Origin: Petunia secreta
Lineage: Eukaryota; Streptophyta; Magnoliopsida; Solanales; Solanaceae
Assembly: GCA_029990175.1 (NCBI GenBank)
Contig: JARKIP010000033.1
Location: 5,270,001-5,334,000 of the forward strand
Direction of reading: 5' to 3'
DNA: 64,000 bases
Shown here: positions 1 through 10,662 of the stretch, piece after piece
Layout of the letters: each line of letters begins with the position of its first letter
Numbering within the stretch: position 1 is the stretch's first letter
Notes under the pieces: generated by a model
What the model saw: only the letters and a program-made list of their open reading frames with translations
Database searches by the model: none
What the model was told of the DNA's origin: nothing
Translations under genes and position numbers: made by a program

Positions 1-960
1 AAATATATAACGAGAACAAAGGATAAAGAGCAATATCGATAACAATTCCACAGTGGGTAAATTCAAACAGATCGAGGCCCCCAAAAAGAAAAGGGCAACT
101 CCACAACCATCATCCCTATGCAATTGACAAAACGAATCAGCGCAGCCAAGGTTAACCATCGCCGGAATAAATAGAGAGCCAGTAGCAATTCCAATTGACG
201 AAGGTAGGCTGGAAATGGGTTTATCCGGTGATAACAGAAACGGAAAGAGGAGCGACGCCAGACTCGCCTCGGCGTCATTGCGACTCCACCTACTTATCTT
301 TTGATTCCCATCACAAATTAATCATAAATGGAAGAACGTCGAGAAAAGGGACCCCAACGACGGGACAAAGTAATAAACAGATCCAGCAGACCAAGACAAA
401 AGAACCCATAACGAGTTCGCCGGAGTAATGGTTTTCCGGTGGTACGAACAACAATAACACGGTGAAGGAGGAGCGACACCAGCGTGTAGCGGCGTCACTT
501 CAACTCCACAACACCCTCATCACTTTTAGCCATGAGTTAAAGAAACAAAAGGGGAACAAGTTCAACGGCGAGAGGGTATTCCAGCGACGGGAAACCAACG
601 ACAATAGAAAACACTAGTTGAACACAGCCATGCCCTTTATTTTCAACATTTACGATCTCCTTCCCCCCCCCCCCCCCCCCCCCCCCCCGTTCCCATTTTC
701 AGATGGTGGAAAGGATGGTTGTTTTGGGTATGGAGATGTGAAAATGTGAGGGGAAAGGAGATGGGGCGTGAGGGATCTTTTTTGTGAGGGGGCTGCCGCT
801 GGTCTCTAAAAGAGTGTAGGGTTTTTTTTTCGTCTTTTTTGAAGAGGGTCATGGTGAGGGAGATAGTGAATCATGATTGTGGGCCAGGGTTTTAGGATTT
901 ATAGTGAGAGGGGTAGGGGTTTTCAAATTGGGCTCGGATGAAAAAATTGGGTGTTGTACC
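1..960. other. unassigned region with a poly-C tract
   Basis: No convincing gene. Short open frames exist on both strands but none resembles a known family. A GC-richer motif of about 40 bp, beginning AGGAGCGAC and ending CTCCAC, occurs twice (near 248-290 and 470-511) with substitutions, so part of the stretch is an imperfect duplication. Similar Arg/Gly-rich, purine-rich sequence is common in 5' leaders of plant genes and LINEs, but I cannot assign it. Confidence 0.4.
663..688. repeat. poly-C homopolymer tract
   Basis: An uninterrupted run of about 26 C. Length in such runs is unreliable in both replication and sequencing. Confidence 0.9.
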
Positions 961-1404
961 ATATGAAGGTTGCGTAGATAGGCCGAGATTTAAAATGAAC
1001 AACGATCCCGACCATTTTCTAAAACTAATAGCTTTAACTAATTTCGTAAATCAATTTGAAAAACTTTCTAATTAGATAAATGCTCCCAATATTTTACATG
1101 TTGTAGGTAATATAAAGCCGAAAATATCAAGTTGCTAATATTGAAAAACTTTGCAAACAATAGACAAATTGCGACAAAACATCAAATTTTATAATTTCTT
1201 TTGAAAAGGAACATTTTTGGCTTTATATTAACACAAAATGCTATATTTTGAGATTTACATAAAGAGTAAGTGTCAGCAAATTAATTTCGAAATTTCGGGA
1301 CAAAATTGTGTGTCAACAACGTGATTCTTAAAATGCGCCAGTAGCTCGTCAGGATCAGATAGGATTAAGTCTTTTATTTACAGCTATCAACAATCTTTCC
1401 AGCT

Positions 1405-1790
1405 CCCATGTTCAGCAAAAAGGTGTTATCATTGTCGTGAGTCTGATTATCCTTTAAGGAGATTTCCTGTTATCATTGTCATGAGTCTGGCTATCCTTTG
1501 AGAAGTTTTCCCTTACTCCGACAGGTAGGCAGTCGTCTTTTCTCTCGTTATCAGGCATCTGCGCAGTCGTAAAGGATTTCATATAGATCTCAATCAGCAA
1601 AAAAAAAATGCCACCATCCAGTAGAGGTCGAGAGCGTGGTGGTAGTGGTTCTTCTAGAAGTAATTATCAGGGTAGTGGCTCGACTCAGCTACAGAGGCAG
1701 TTCTATGAACTGCTAGTCTGGAAGAATGCTGAGGCATCCGATGTAGTAGACCCGTGTTTTTCTTCTTCCCTTATCTATAAGTAAGATTTA
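1405..1790 (+). pseudogene. Ty3/gypsy gag remnant (zinc knuckle to protease linker)
   Basis: Broken translation on the plus strand shows a CCHC-type zinc-knuckle segment, CYHCRESDYPLRRFP, followed at once by a near copy, CYHCHESGYPLRSFP. Both have lost the usual His. Downstream is an Arg/Gly/Ser-rich linker and a segment RQFYELLVWKNAEASDVV. That matches the nucleocapsid-protease junction of plant Ty3/gypsy (Tekay/Del-like) polyproteins, where a phrase like GRQDAEASDAV precedes the protease. Frameshifts and stops break it. The two zinc-knuckle copies (about 1424-1468 and 1469-1512) form a 44-bp tandem duplication. Family assignment is moderately sure; the region is non-functional. Confidence 0.6.
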
Positions 1791-2879
1791 TTTTTCTGAT
1801 CGATTTAGAAATGGTTTGTCAAATCATGTTTCTATTGTTTCCTTATTATTTCTATTAAGAATCGGTTGCGGTAGAGGGGCGAGCTTCTGGTATGATTTAT
1901 TCCTGGCATTGGTGAGACCCTACTAGTTGATCTGGTTTAAATGTGAGAAATATGGGAGAGAGTGTCGGTATGGTCTGCTTGGCATCTTTTTGTGCCACCT
2001 TCTATTATTATGTCAAATCAATTTACCTCTCTCGTCGGAATTCAGTGTTGATAGGATAGTGGGATTCTTATTCGTCATCATCAGAAAGTGATATTATTTC
2101 TTCCGGTGCAAAGTGATTAGTAAGTAATATTCGATCTACATATCTCATCTTGGTTCGCTAGTAAAGTCATGTTATTCTATGACCTTCTCTCAGTTATAAA
2201 AGAGTCTACTGATAAATTGTTTGAGTTTTCTTCTTACGGGGAGGTTAAATTAGCATGGATGTTGTTCCATAAAGCTCATTTAATATTTATTTCTTCAATT
2301 GCGATTTTTGGGCTACTTTGACTCGTAAGTAGTGTAGCTTTGGTAGCCAAGCAAATAAGAAGATGAGCTTCCTGAAGCTCTAATTATTTCTATCCTCGGT
2401 CCATTTTCATTTCTTCTTCGTCTGGCACTAGCGAACTTGGGCGGTTGGTAGCTGCTTGTGATGTTCCCTGGGTTGAGCCAGAGTACGTATTATTGTAGCC
2501 GGGTAAGCATATTATTTTTTTGGATATCAGTTTATCCGGGTATCCATTCCCATGTATTGTATAGTGCTGGTTCTGTTTTTGCGGATCATCCAATTTCAGG
2601 GGAAACTCTGCCGAAATTTTTATATAGAAGTACCACCCATCGGGCGGTGGTGTTTACGGCAAAGGTATGGAGTTGTGAACTTGAGAGTTGTAGCTGTTTG
2701 GCAACTCGAAAAGGTAGTTGGTAGCTTAGGTCTTCCTACATTCAGCTTTTAGCTAAATCTTCTTTAGTCCAGCAGACTGTGCGAGGATGGTTATTCCTAT
2801 TCTAATGGCTGCATGAGTTTGTGCTTTAAGTGGAGGAGTCTTCCTCCAAATACTGAATGGTAATATTAAATCTCTGAGA
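1791..2879. other. decayed retrotransposon interior, no assignable domain
   Basis: AT-rich sequence between a plus-strand gypsy gag remnant and minus-strand gypsy pieces. Short open frames on both strands (for example 2458-2724 plus, 2390-2593 minus) do not resemble known domains. It probably derives from the flanking Ty3/gypsy elements. Confidence 0.3.
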
Positions 2880-2960
2880 TGTTGATACCACTTTTCTCAC
2901 GACCCAAAGTAAGGCCACAGCAGAAATTTACAATGAGTATCGATCATTGCTAAAACCACT
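2880..2960 (-). other. possible gypsy LTR 3' edge and primer-binding site (minus strand)
   Basis: Read on the minus strand, the sequence has GGGTCGTGAG, like the last bases of Solanaceae Tekay/Del LTRs (GGGTCGTGACA). A few bases later comes TGGTATCAACATC, which resembles an initiator-Met tRNA primer-binding site (TGGTATCAGAGC). It lies next to a minus-strand integrase remnant. The fit is partial. Confidence 0.3.
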
Positions 2961-3058
2961 AATAATCTATAAATGACTGAGATAAGCTGGCAACCTGATC
3001 ATATATACGTACCTATCTGCTGAAAGCATAAAGTCTGGAAAGATGACACGATTTTAAC

Positions 3059-3385
3059 TTACTGGCAATTAGAACACTGAGCCAAAAAAAAAAATTCTGC
3101 TATGTCACACTTCATTCCGTCCCACCAATAAATCTGCTTAACATCATGGTAAATCTTAGTCGAACCTGGATGAAAAATGTATTCGGAATAATGTGCCTCT
3201 ATCATAATCTGTCCACGTAAATCTGCAACATCAGGAACACAAAGTCTATCATTATACATGAGAACACCGTCAGTAGTATCCCTGTATGGCTACTCCGATT
3301 TTCTTCTGGCTATCTGTCTGTATTCAACTAGAACTAGATCCTCATACTGGCGCTGTTTTACTTCATGGAAATTTAGAGTTAAAGG
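3059..3385 (-). pseudogene. Ty3/gypsy integrase N-terminal (H2C2 zinc-binding) fragment
   Basis: The minus strand encodes an upstream piece HEVKQRQYEDLVLVEY, an in-frame stop near 3286, then RLCVPDVADLRGQIMIEAHYS and SEYIFHPGSTKIYHDVKQIY, WWDGMKCDIAEFF and CSNCQ. These are the hallmarks of the integrase H2C2 domain of plant Ty3/gypsy elements: a His pair in EAHYSEYIFHPG and a Cys pair in CSNCQ. In the intact family this domain folds round zinc ahead of the catalytic core; here the core is absent. It is on the opposite strand from the gag remnant at 1.4-1.8 kb and the LTR at 4.2-6.9 kb, so it belongs to another copy or to an inverted segment. Confidence 0.8.
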
Positions 3386-4194
3386 TTTAGTGCATCTTGT
3401 CGACAATCCATCATATATCTTTTTCACACCTCTACTCTTTGAGAAGTTACTTTAGCGTTATAAGTGCACGTGTAATCAACTATGTTGCGGGTATTCTGCC
3501 TCAGCTGAAGGTCCAACTACATGTCTCTTTTATATTTATTTTTTCAAGTCATAATAATTCCAATTCAAAGACAATACCCTGAGGTAGATGTTCAGTCTGA
3601 AGATCATTCTTGGTCTACATTATACTATCCAGTAGTAGTTGCGTGATCCTTATTCTTATACGATAGACCCTGTTCAGATGAACCTTCGACATACATTAGG
3701 ATATGAGTAACTACATTCTCCACATTAAAATCAACTGAGATGTTGCATAGTGCATTCGTAAAAATAATATAGCTTGCATCAAATCTTCTATAGTGTGCAG
3801 TGACAAGGTACTTCAAAAGCTCCCCCTATTGTATCAAGCGTGAGCTAATTCTTAGTTCCATCGACCTGTTCTATATCGAAAGGTATATCAAAGAGGTGAT
3901 TATCTCCTGAATCATGTTAACCTATTCAAAGTTTCATGTATCTTTGTTTCAAAAATATAGAACTCTCCTCTCGTGATCAAGAAAGGATCAGCTTAGTCAG
4001 AATAAGTTGGGCAACGATGTTATGATATTATCCAGATATGTTTTATCCCAAGAGTTCGATATGCGTCTTATAATTCAGATCCTGTAATAAGAAGATAATG
4101 TATGTGGAGTAGTTTATGAAGGTCGTGCAAGTTCTTTGTTATCTGCGTGACTCTTGCTTTAAGACTTAGGCTCGTTCGAGGACGAACGAGAGTA
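3386..4194. other. decayed gypsy pol sequence, no intact domain
   Basis: No domain is readable in any frame beyond about 60 residues. At 4171-4190 there is a palindrome with 8-bp arms, CTCGTTCG and CGAACGAG, around AGGA. This GAGGACGAA signature is common at the end of the polyprotein of Solanaceae gypsy elements, just upstream of the polypurine tract. Confidence 0.4.
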
Positions 4195-5639
4195 TAAGTG
4201 GAGGAGAATGAAACGACCTCGGTCAGTCGTTTCGGAAGTTAGGACTCCGATTGGCCTGCCGATAATTTTAAAATATTCGTAAGGTCCATTGAGACTTGTC
4301 TGTAAAATTTGAGCTAAATCAGACCTCGTTTGGTAGGCATCGGAAGAAGGTTTCAGTTTTATTTTCAATAAATATTAAAAAGAGATTTTCAAGCTCGGTT
4401 TTGGCGAATGAGCTCCGATTCGAAATCTGAAAGCGCTGTTAGGTTCGTATGATTATTTGTGACTTTTGAGATTTTTCAAAAGTGAATTTCGATGTTGTTC
4501 GGCTAGTTTCCGCTAAAACGCCGAAAGTTAAATAATTTGACTTTTTTTCATTTAAATTCGTATCTGGAGTTTCGGGAGTCCGATTTGAGATCCGCCTTCG
4601 CGAGTATGTTACATATATTTTATATAACTGGTATGCAAAAGTTGAAATTATTTAGAATATAGTAGGGTACTGTTTTAATTTTTACCGTAGCAGCAAATTT
4701 TAAAGGAAAAAGAAAAACAAAAGGAAAGACAAAACAAAATTAAATGTAGTCGGTGGGGTCCTAAGGATGAAAAGAGCATATGCTACCATTTAGAAACAGA
4801 ATCAAAATAATTCGAACAGAAAGAAATGAAATGACGGAGAGGAAGAGAAAAATGCCAGAAAATGAGAAAAAGAGCCCGAGAAAAGTAGAATATTTACCCC
4901 AAAACGTTCAGGTAATGATCTTAATATATTATTTGAGTTTATTACGTATGTTTGAATATATTTTTACGGTAAAAATAAGGATATTAGACATCGCCCTAAT
5001 GACGTAAATTGATAGTTTAAAGGGTCAAATGGACCCCGATAATGGAATTAATTATATATTCGTACTCAGTGCGTTATGGGCAACTTATAAATATAATTTA
5101 TTTGGGATTTGGTTATGTGGCCTTAAACCCTGTACATAGGCCTGGCCTGTGTATTGCATATGCAAATAGGGTATCAGGTTCCTACCTGGATTGCCCTAAG
5201 ATGTGAGGAATGAAGCCTTTAGCCTAATTTGATATATTTTTCTGCTTATTGAATAGAGTGGGATCGTTTGGCAATGAAACCAAAGGATAAAGCGGTTGTT
5301 GATTAGCAATATCAACTTTTGGAAGAGGTAAGTGTTTATATCCATTTCTTTGGAGACACCTGGCCTCGTGGATTTTCTACCACGTGTTCTTTACGTGTGT
5401 AGCTGACGATAGGCGTACTCATTACGCCTTATCTTTGGATTTACATTGTATATTAAATGTTATGTTCTGTTGTTGGTATTGCATTGAGTATCGGAGCATT
5501 GTATTCTGGCTGTGAAATGGCATCTACTCCCCGGCTGTCGATGAGAGTCCCGCGCTGGTGAAGAGTTATTATTGCATTACATTGCATTCATATCCATTAT
5601 ATGTCATTCGTATGCATTCATTGCATATCATATTGGGTG

Positions 5640-5885
5640 CAGGAGTATTCCGCCCCAGGAGCAGGAGTATTCCGCTTAATTGTATCATATTGAGGGTAGG
5701 AGTATTCCGCCCCAGGGGAGTGCAGGAGTATTCCGCCTCAGCTTTACATTATATCGGGTGCAGGAGTATTCCGCCTCTGGTTTATATTATATCGGGTGCA
5801 GGAGTATTCCGCCCCAGGAGCAGGAGTATTCCGCTCCAGTTGGTTATCAGATTGGATTCCCCTCAAATGCAGGAGTATTCCGCTT
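5640..5885 (+). repeat. eight copies of an AGGAGTATTCCGC motif inside the LTR
   Basis: The core AGGAGTATTCCGC recurs eight times, beginning near 5641, 5662, 5698, 5725, 5762, 5799, 5820 and 5871. Spacings are irregular (about 21-51 bp) and each copy is followed by a C-rich tail. The central GGAGTATTCC is a near-palindrome. Placed in the U3-like half of an LTR, it could be a protein-binding enhancer array; this is inference. Confidence 0.7.
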
Positions 5886-6049
5886 CGGGATGGGATGACG
5901 GGCACATGTGACCCTTTGCATCATATTTCATTTCATTTCATCTCATATCATTTCATTTCATTTCATACCATTGCGTAGACTTGTGGTACATAACTACTGT
6001 TCTGCTTATACATGCATTGCTTATTTGTCTATATATTTATGGCTCATAT

Positions 6050-6190
6050 TTAGGGTTGCGGGGATCGGTTGCATGTCGCAGCGGTATAAATATATGGATC
6101 GGTTTTCACGTCGCAGCGGTATAAATATATGGATCGGGTTACACGCCGCAACAGAATGAATATATGGATCGGGTTGCACGCCGCAACAGG
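6050..6190 (+). promoter_or_regulatory. tandem TATA-containing units in the gypsy LTR
   Basis: A unit of about 44 bp containing the CGCAGCGGTATAAATATATG core, or a decayed form such as CGCAACAGAATGAATATATG, followed by GATCGG, repeats about three and a half times. Two copies keep TATAAATA (near 6085 and 6119); a third has it mutated to GAATGAATA. They are the best TATA-box candidates of the LTR. Promoter use is inferred from the motif and its LTR position only. Confidence 0.45.
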
Positions 6191-6962
6191 ATGTATTTCT
6201 GATTGTTGATGTGTTCGGGATACCTATATGTTCTGGATATCTTACGTTCCTGGTTGTTGAATAGTTTGTGATTCCATACGTGTTTCTAGTTATGATCTAA
6301 CTCTGCCTTTTCATAATTTAAATAAAAGAAATTTTGTTTATCTGTTTCTTTTCTCCCTGGCTAGCTATCCTATTCTTTGAGATGGCTAGTCTGCCCCACT
6401 TATTGAGTCTTTTTGACTCACCCTTGTTTGTTGTTTGTTTTTTTTTTGTCTATCTATTTCGTTTCGGCAGGTTCGCTCCAGGATTGAGTTCGTCACGTTG
6501 TGAAGGAGCGAAGACGACTTCAGCTGTCATGGTGAGCCAGCTTTTATTCCGGATGGCCACCAGTTTATTGGTTATTATTTCAGTTGCATTTTGCTCCCTT
6601 CAGGAGGTATTTGTCTTCTTTTGTACTCTTAGATGTCTCGTCTGGATAACCCTAAACCTAGTATGTTGGGTAGTCAGCTGTAATTTCTTTTGTACAGCTT
6701 AGAGGTATCAGTATGTCTGTGTTTTGTTTTAAGTATTATCCTTATCTATGAATTGTTATATTTATTTTCCTTATTTAATTGGTAAGGGTTCGCCCGACGG
6801 GTCTAGGGGAGGATGTCGGGCGCCCGCACGACCTAATTGGATTACGGGTCGTGTTAACAAGTTTGTGTGATCCTACTCTATAAATTGAGTGAACTCGAGT
6901 GTCATTCAAAATTGAGGGAGCGAGTGAGGTATTTTTGCTAACCTTAACATATTTTCTAGTCT

Positions 6963-8335
6963 TTGCTTGTGTGCAGGTACATGGCTGGAGTAGTTGATAA
7001 TCAAGAGGGTGTTCCCGAGCTTAATTTAGCCGATCTTTGGGTCGAGATTAGAGTAATGAGAGCTAACTTAGGACGATATATTGACAGCATGGGAACTCAA
7101 GCTGACAATCTTGAAAAGGACCAGACATCTATGACTCTAAAACCTGCTTGTAATGAGTCAAACTTGGCCAATACCCAAGTAGTTATGCCAAAACCGAGGT
7201 TCCATAAGTTGAAGGTAAATATTTGTGGTTATAAAGACTTCGATCTAGAGCTTGATAACTTGGGTGAAGTCATGCTTATTTCACCGGAAGTGATTGAACT
7301 TTTGCACTTAACTTAGGTAAGAAGAAGATATCCATATCGCTATGATGGGTATAAAGTTAAGTGGAAGGTTAAGGTGATAGCGTCACGTGGAGAGTACATA
7401 GAAGCGGTCTGGTGTGATGGGTATCCTCTTCAGACATGTGACTTGTGTTTTACGCTGCCATGATTTTTACATCACGACGTTCCATATGTGCGAGATTTGA
7501 TAAGGCATGCAGTGGATGATGAAGGATGGTCTCTATTACCATTCCCACTTATGAAGAAAAGTTCCAATAGTCTCTATGCCTCTTCTATGCACGTAGAGGA
7601 GTGTTATGCCAATCAAAAGGAAAAGTTTGGGATGACTAATGTAGTTGGGCTGCGACGGGAGAAACTAGAGGATGTAATTGAAAAGAATATGAGAGAAAAG
7701 AAAGAAGAAAAAAAAGGAGAGAATGTCTTTCACTCTAACATTTATAATTTTACTTTTTCCTCTAGTTGTTTAAATTCTCTTGCAGGTACCATCGGAAACA
7801 AGCTTAGGAGTGAGCACCACTTATTGGAAGAGCAAAAAAAGGGCATTTTAGGGGCTGTCCTTGGTGATGTAGGGTCTGCCCGTGTCGACTCTAAGCTTGA
7901 GGAGGAAGAGAATGAAGGTAATGAAGATCAATCTTGGGACCTCCAAGGTAAGTCTACTACATTCAATACTCTTGGAGCTAGTGAAGAGCAAGTTAATAAT
8001 GTGAGTATGAGTAGTGGTATGTCTTGTTTGGACCTTAAGTCGTCGCTGCCTCATAATGAAAATTTAAATAAGGTTTATGCAGATAAACTATTTAATCTTG
8101 AATGTGCTCCTAAAATTAAAACTACTTGTGAGTTTGATGTCATGAAAACTAGTGTTGACTCTTGTATTGAGGGTCTAGGTGTTAAAAGTAATGCTTCTTG
8201 GGATGTTATTAATGAAAGCTTGCATTTTGTCCCAGAAGTAGAACTACATCACTTGTTTGATCCTGGAATTGAAGGTGTAGAGTCCTTTTTGGGTTCTTTT
8301 GATGTTGCAACTGAACATCTTTGGTTAAGTTGATG
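6963..8335 (+). pseudogene. long decayed ORF of a probably non-autonomous LTR element, unknown family
   Basis: One frame stays open from 6963 to 8335 except for two stops (7314-7316 and 7461-7463). Reading through gives roughly 450 residues. Visible parts are an N-terminal segment with LADLWVEIRVMRANLGRYID, then a conserved-looking stretch YPYRYDGYKVKWKVKVIASR followed by GEYIEAVWCDGYPLQTCDLC. After that comes a Lys/Glu-rich segment (EKNMREKKEEKKGE) and a long acidic, Ser-rich tail. I see no zinc knuckle, protease, reverse transcriptase or integrase. The context, a gypsy-type polypurine tract and an LTR at 9465-10122, says it is the internal ORF of an LTR retroelement lacking pol. I do not recognise the protein. 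Confidence 0.5.
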
Positions 8336-9319
8336 TCAATGGTGAGGTGAACTTGAGTGAGACTTTTCTTGTGAAACTATTCTTACTTTGGGAGACTTGT
8401 TGTTTAGATAATGAGTTTGAGTTTCTTAAGATTCTTTCTTGTGATGGAAGTAACTCCTTGTTTGATAGTAGTTCACTTGTAGAGGAAATTATCGTGAGGA
8501 GGAAAGTGTGGATCTTTATTTAAATCCTGTTTCTTCTTTGTGTTGTCCAAATTACGGCTTTGAGCATGGTTGTAATTCTGATTCTGAAAGTATGCGTATC
8601 GAAGTGGACACCATTGATGAAGTTACACTATGAAACACTTTTTTTTACTATTTGTTTGCCTATGATGAGGGTCATGTGGGTGTTCGAAGTTCTTGTGAGA
8701 AGGATGATGATTCTAATTGTTACACATGTATTAATGCTTTTGCTTACTCTAAGGTAGAGGATGGCAAATATTTGTATCTCATGATTCATACTTCTGTGGT
8801 ACACTATTGTTGTGATGGATACATCCTTGTTCCTATAGTTTGTTGTTACAATATGAGTTTCTTGAGACATGTATTATGTTTGATGTGTTGACATCATTGG
8901 TTTCTGACCCCGAAATTGTTCTAAAAGTGGTAACTTGTTTGACTTAATGGTTTTAGGGTGGGCTGGTACAATATTCCCGAATTTAGGCTCAAGATGTCCT
9001 ACTTGTGTTGTGCTTAGCCATGGAAAGCAGTATGTGTGCTTTAAATTAGTGAAACAATTGGAGATTCGTTGGAAAGATACTCCTTGGGAGTTATTGTAGT
9101 ATGCGACCAGAACTTGTAAACTCCACGAGGATGGTATGTTTTCTTGGCTCATGCTTATATTTGGGCTTTGTAAAGCCATAAAGGTTAGTATAATCGTCTT
9201 TGGGCAGTTTGGTAGCATTCTTGTGTCATATCATGGTTATGTGATTGTGAGGCTACTTAGTTATTTCCCAGTTGAGAGTTGGGAGATATCTATACTCATT
9301 CATGTCCATATTTTGTAGG
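8336..9319 (+). other. non-coding or decayed interior of the LTR element
   Basis: Acidic, Ser-rich phrases of the same flavour as the preceding ORF continue with frameshifts (for example SCDGSNSLFDSSSLVEEI near 8430-8490, and an open frame at 8652-8891). No known domain is seen. After 8890 the sequence appears non-coding. Confidence 0.4.
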
Positions 9320-9464
9320 AATCAGATTCGAGGACGAATCCTTTTCAAGAGAGGGAGAATGATGTAGATGTAATCCATAGACGAGAGGCCTTGATGATGA
9401 GCCATAGATGCCGTAATGTTGATGCTGTGATTTCGAGGATGAAATCCTTCCAAGAGGGGGAGGA
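9320..9464 (+). other. two successive polypurine-tract-like blocks
   Basis: TTCGAGGACGAATCC followed by AAGAGAGGGAGAATGATG (to about 9364) is repeated about 110 bp later in the form TTCGAGGATGAAATCC and AAGAGGGGGAGGA (9452-9464). The second copy directly precedes the LTR start TGATGCAAGC. The phrase is the usual 3' end of gypsy-type interiors in Solanaceae. Two tracts suggest a duplication or nested end. Confidence 0.6.
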
Positions 9465-10122
9465 TGATGCAAGCAAAATTGGCTATCATGCATTCCACCT
9501 ATCCTTGCAGCATGTTAGAGGCGACAAGAGACACTTTGATTAGCATTGGAGAAGGAGGGACGATTGAAGCAAGTTGAGGCCGAGACTTCGAGAGCTCAAT
9601 GAGCTACTCAACGAGCTCACTCTTTGGGGTGTTGGGAACTTAGTATTCGGGTAGCAACTTGGTGAACTCAACGAGTTCCTCAACGAGCTCTTATTTGTTA
9701 TTTTGCATGGACGCTCATAGTTAGGTGAATGACACTTTATTGGCCCTGCGCGGTCACTTTAAATATAGCTAGCCTGTGGCTTTTACGTTAACATTATAGG
9801 CAGCTTATCTATACCTATATAAGCATGCCTTAGTCATTAATTTTGTTCAGCACTCTTAGAATATAGAAAAATGCAGCTTTATGCTTTCTCACAGAAACTT
9901 AGAAAACTTTTTCTTTTGTGTGAATTCGAATTGAACAATTTTCTCCATTGATCATTCAATTTGCAAGACACAGGTTTGTCTTGAGGATTATTGCCTAGCT
10001 TAGGTACTTTTTGGATTCTAACAAGGAGGTGAGTAGACTAGTTCCTACTAAATTCCTTGTTGTAGTTCAGATTGTGTCTAGTTCTTATCTTGTTTCTTGC
10101 TTTCGTAGATTAGATTGCATCA
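9465..10122 (+). mobile_element. 3' LTR (658 bp) of the non-autonomous element
   Basis: The LTR begins TGATGCAA at 9465, immediately after a polypurine tract, and ends TTGCATCA at 10122. These termini are a perfect 8-bp inverted pair. Inside are a CTATATAAGC TATA-like box near 9818-9827 and direct repeats of the phrase CTCAACGAG. A partner 5' LTR is not visible upstream; the gypsy LTR ending at 6859 is unrelated, so the 5' end is missing. Confidence 0.75.
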
Positions 10123-10662
10123 AGAAGAAACATCGACAAAGAAAAAAGATGGATAGAATAGCTATACACATATGAGACACAAACTGTATAGACATACAAT
10201 ATTCTTGTAGTAGCATGAGAATATGTGTAGTTTTTTGGTAAGCAGATTTGTTTTACAGTATGTGTTATTTTGGATTTACTTAATGAGAGGTAGATTATGG
10301 AATGATGTAGTTAATCAGCGAGTAGGAAGAATTTTATTTGTTCTGGTGATTAATAAGATTTTCTCTTTCACCCAAAAAAAAGAAAGAAAGAAAAAATACA
10401 TACAGTCATTCATAGAAGACAACTAAGAAATTTTCGTCAGAAATTTAATTAGAGTGGAGGAAAGAACTTTTGGCCTACCATAAGAAAATGAAGGTGAAGA
10501 CACATTTTATAATGAAATATTATCAATTGGAAGCTACAGAGTGAATTCAATGAACAAGAAGTGTCAATTCCTCAATAAGAATCCCGTGAGGTCATAAAAA
10601 GGTCTAAGATATCTTTTAAACGGACATATTTTAAATGTTTTTTCAAAATATTGCTATGTCGT
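10123..10662. other. no feature seen
   Basis: AT-rich sequence with a purine-rich tract (AAAGAAAGAAAGAAA) near 10378-10394. No gene or repeat recognised. Confidence 0.5.

Larger units (their letters stand above)
4209..6859 (+). mobile_element. Ty3/gypsy 3' LTR (Tekay/Del-like), about 2.65 kb
   Basis: A polypurine tract AAGTGGAGGAGAA (4195-4207) is followed by TGAAACGACCTCGG. The far side has the family-typical ending with GGTTCGCCCGACGGG, GTCGGGCGCC and GGGTCGTG, closing ...TTAACA at 6859. Interior features match known Solanaceae gypsy LTRs: a block of AGGAGTATTCCG units, a CATTTCATTTCAT pyrimidine stretch, and repeated units with TATAAATATATGG that could serve as promoter elements. The matching 5' LTR was not found in the window, and sequence immediately after the LTR belongs to another element, so the flank is rearranged. 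Strand is set by the polypurine tract on the 5' side. Confidence 0.7.

Noticed and set aside
19..428. ORFs at 63-278 (minus) and 195-428 (plus) as a gene start
   Set aside because: They overlap on opposite strands, match nothing recognisable and lack plausible splice or start context.
5558..6159. Several overlapping ORFs with a repeated EYSA/GVFRP motif
   Set aside because: They are translations of the AGGAGTATTCCG repeat in the gypsy LTR and occur in all three frames.
6334..6702. 122-residue hydrophobic ORF in the gypsy LTR
   Set aside because: It is T-rich LTR sequence; hydrophobicity follows from base composition.
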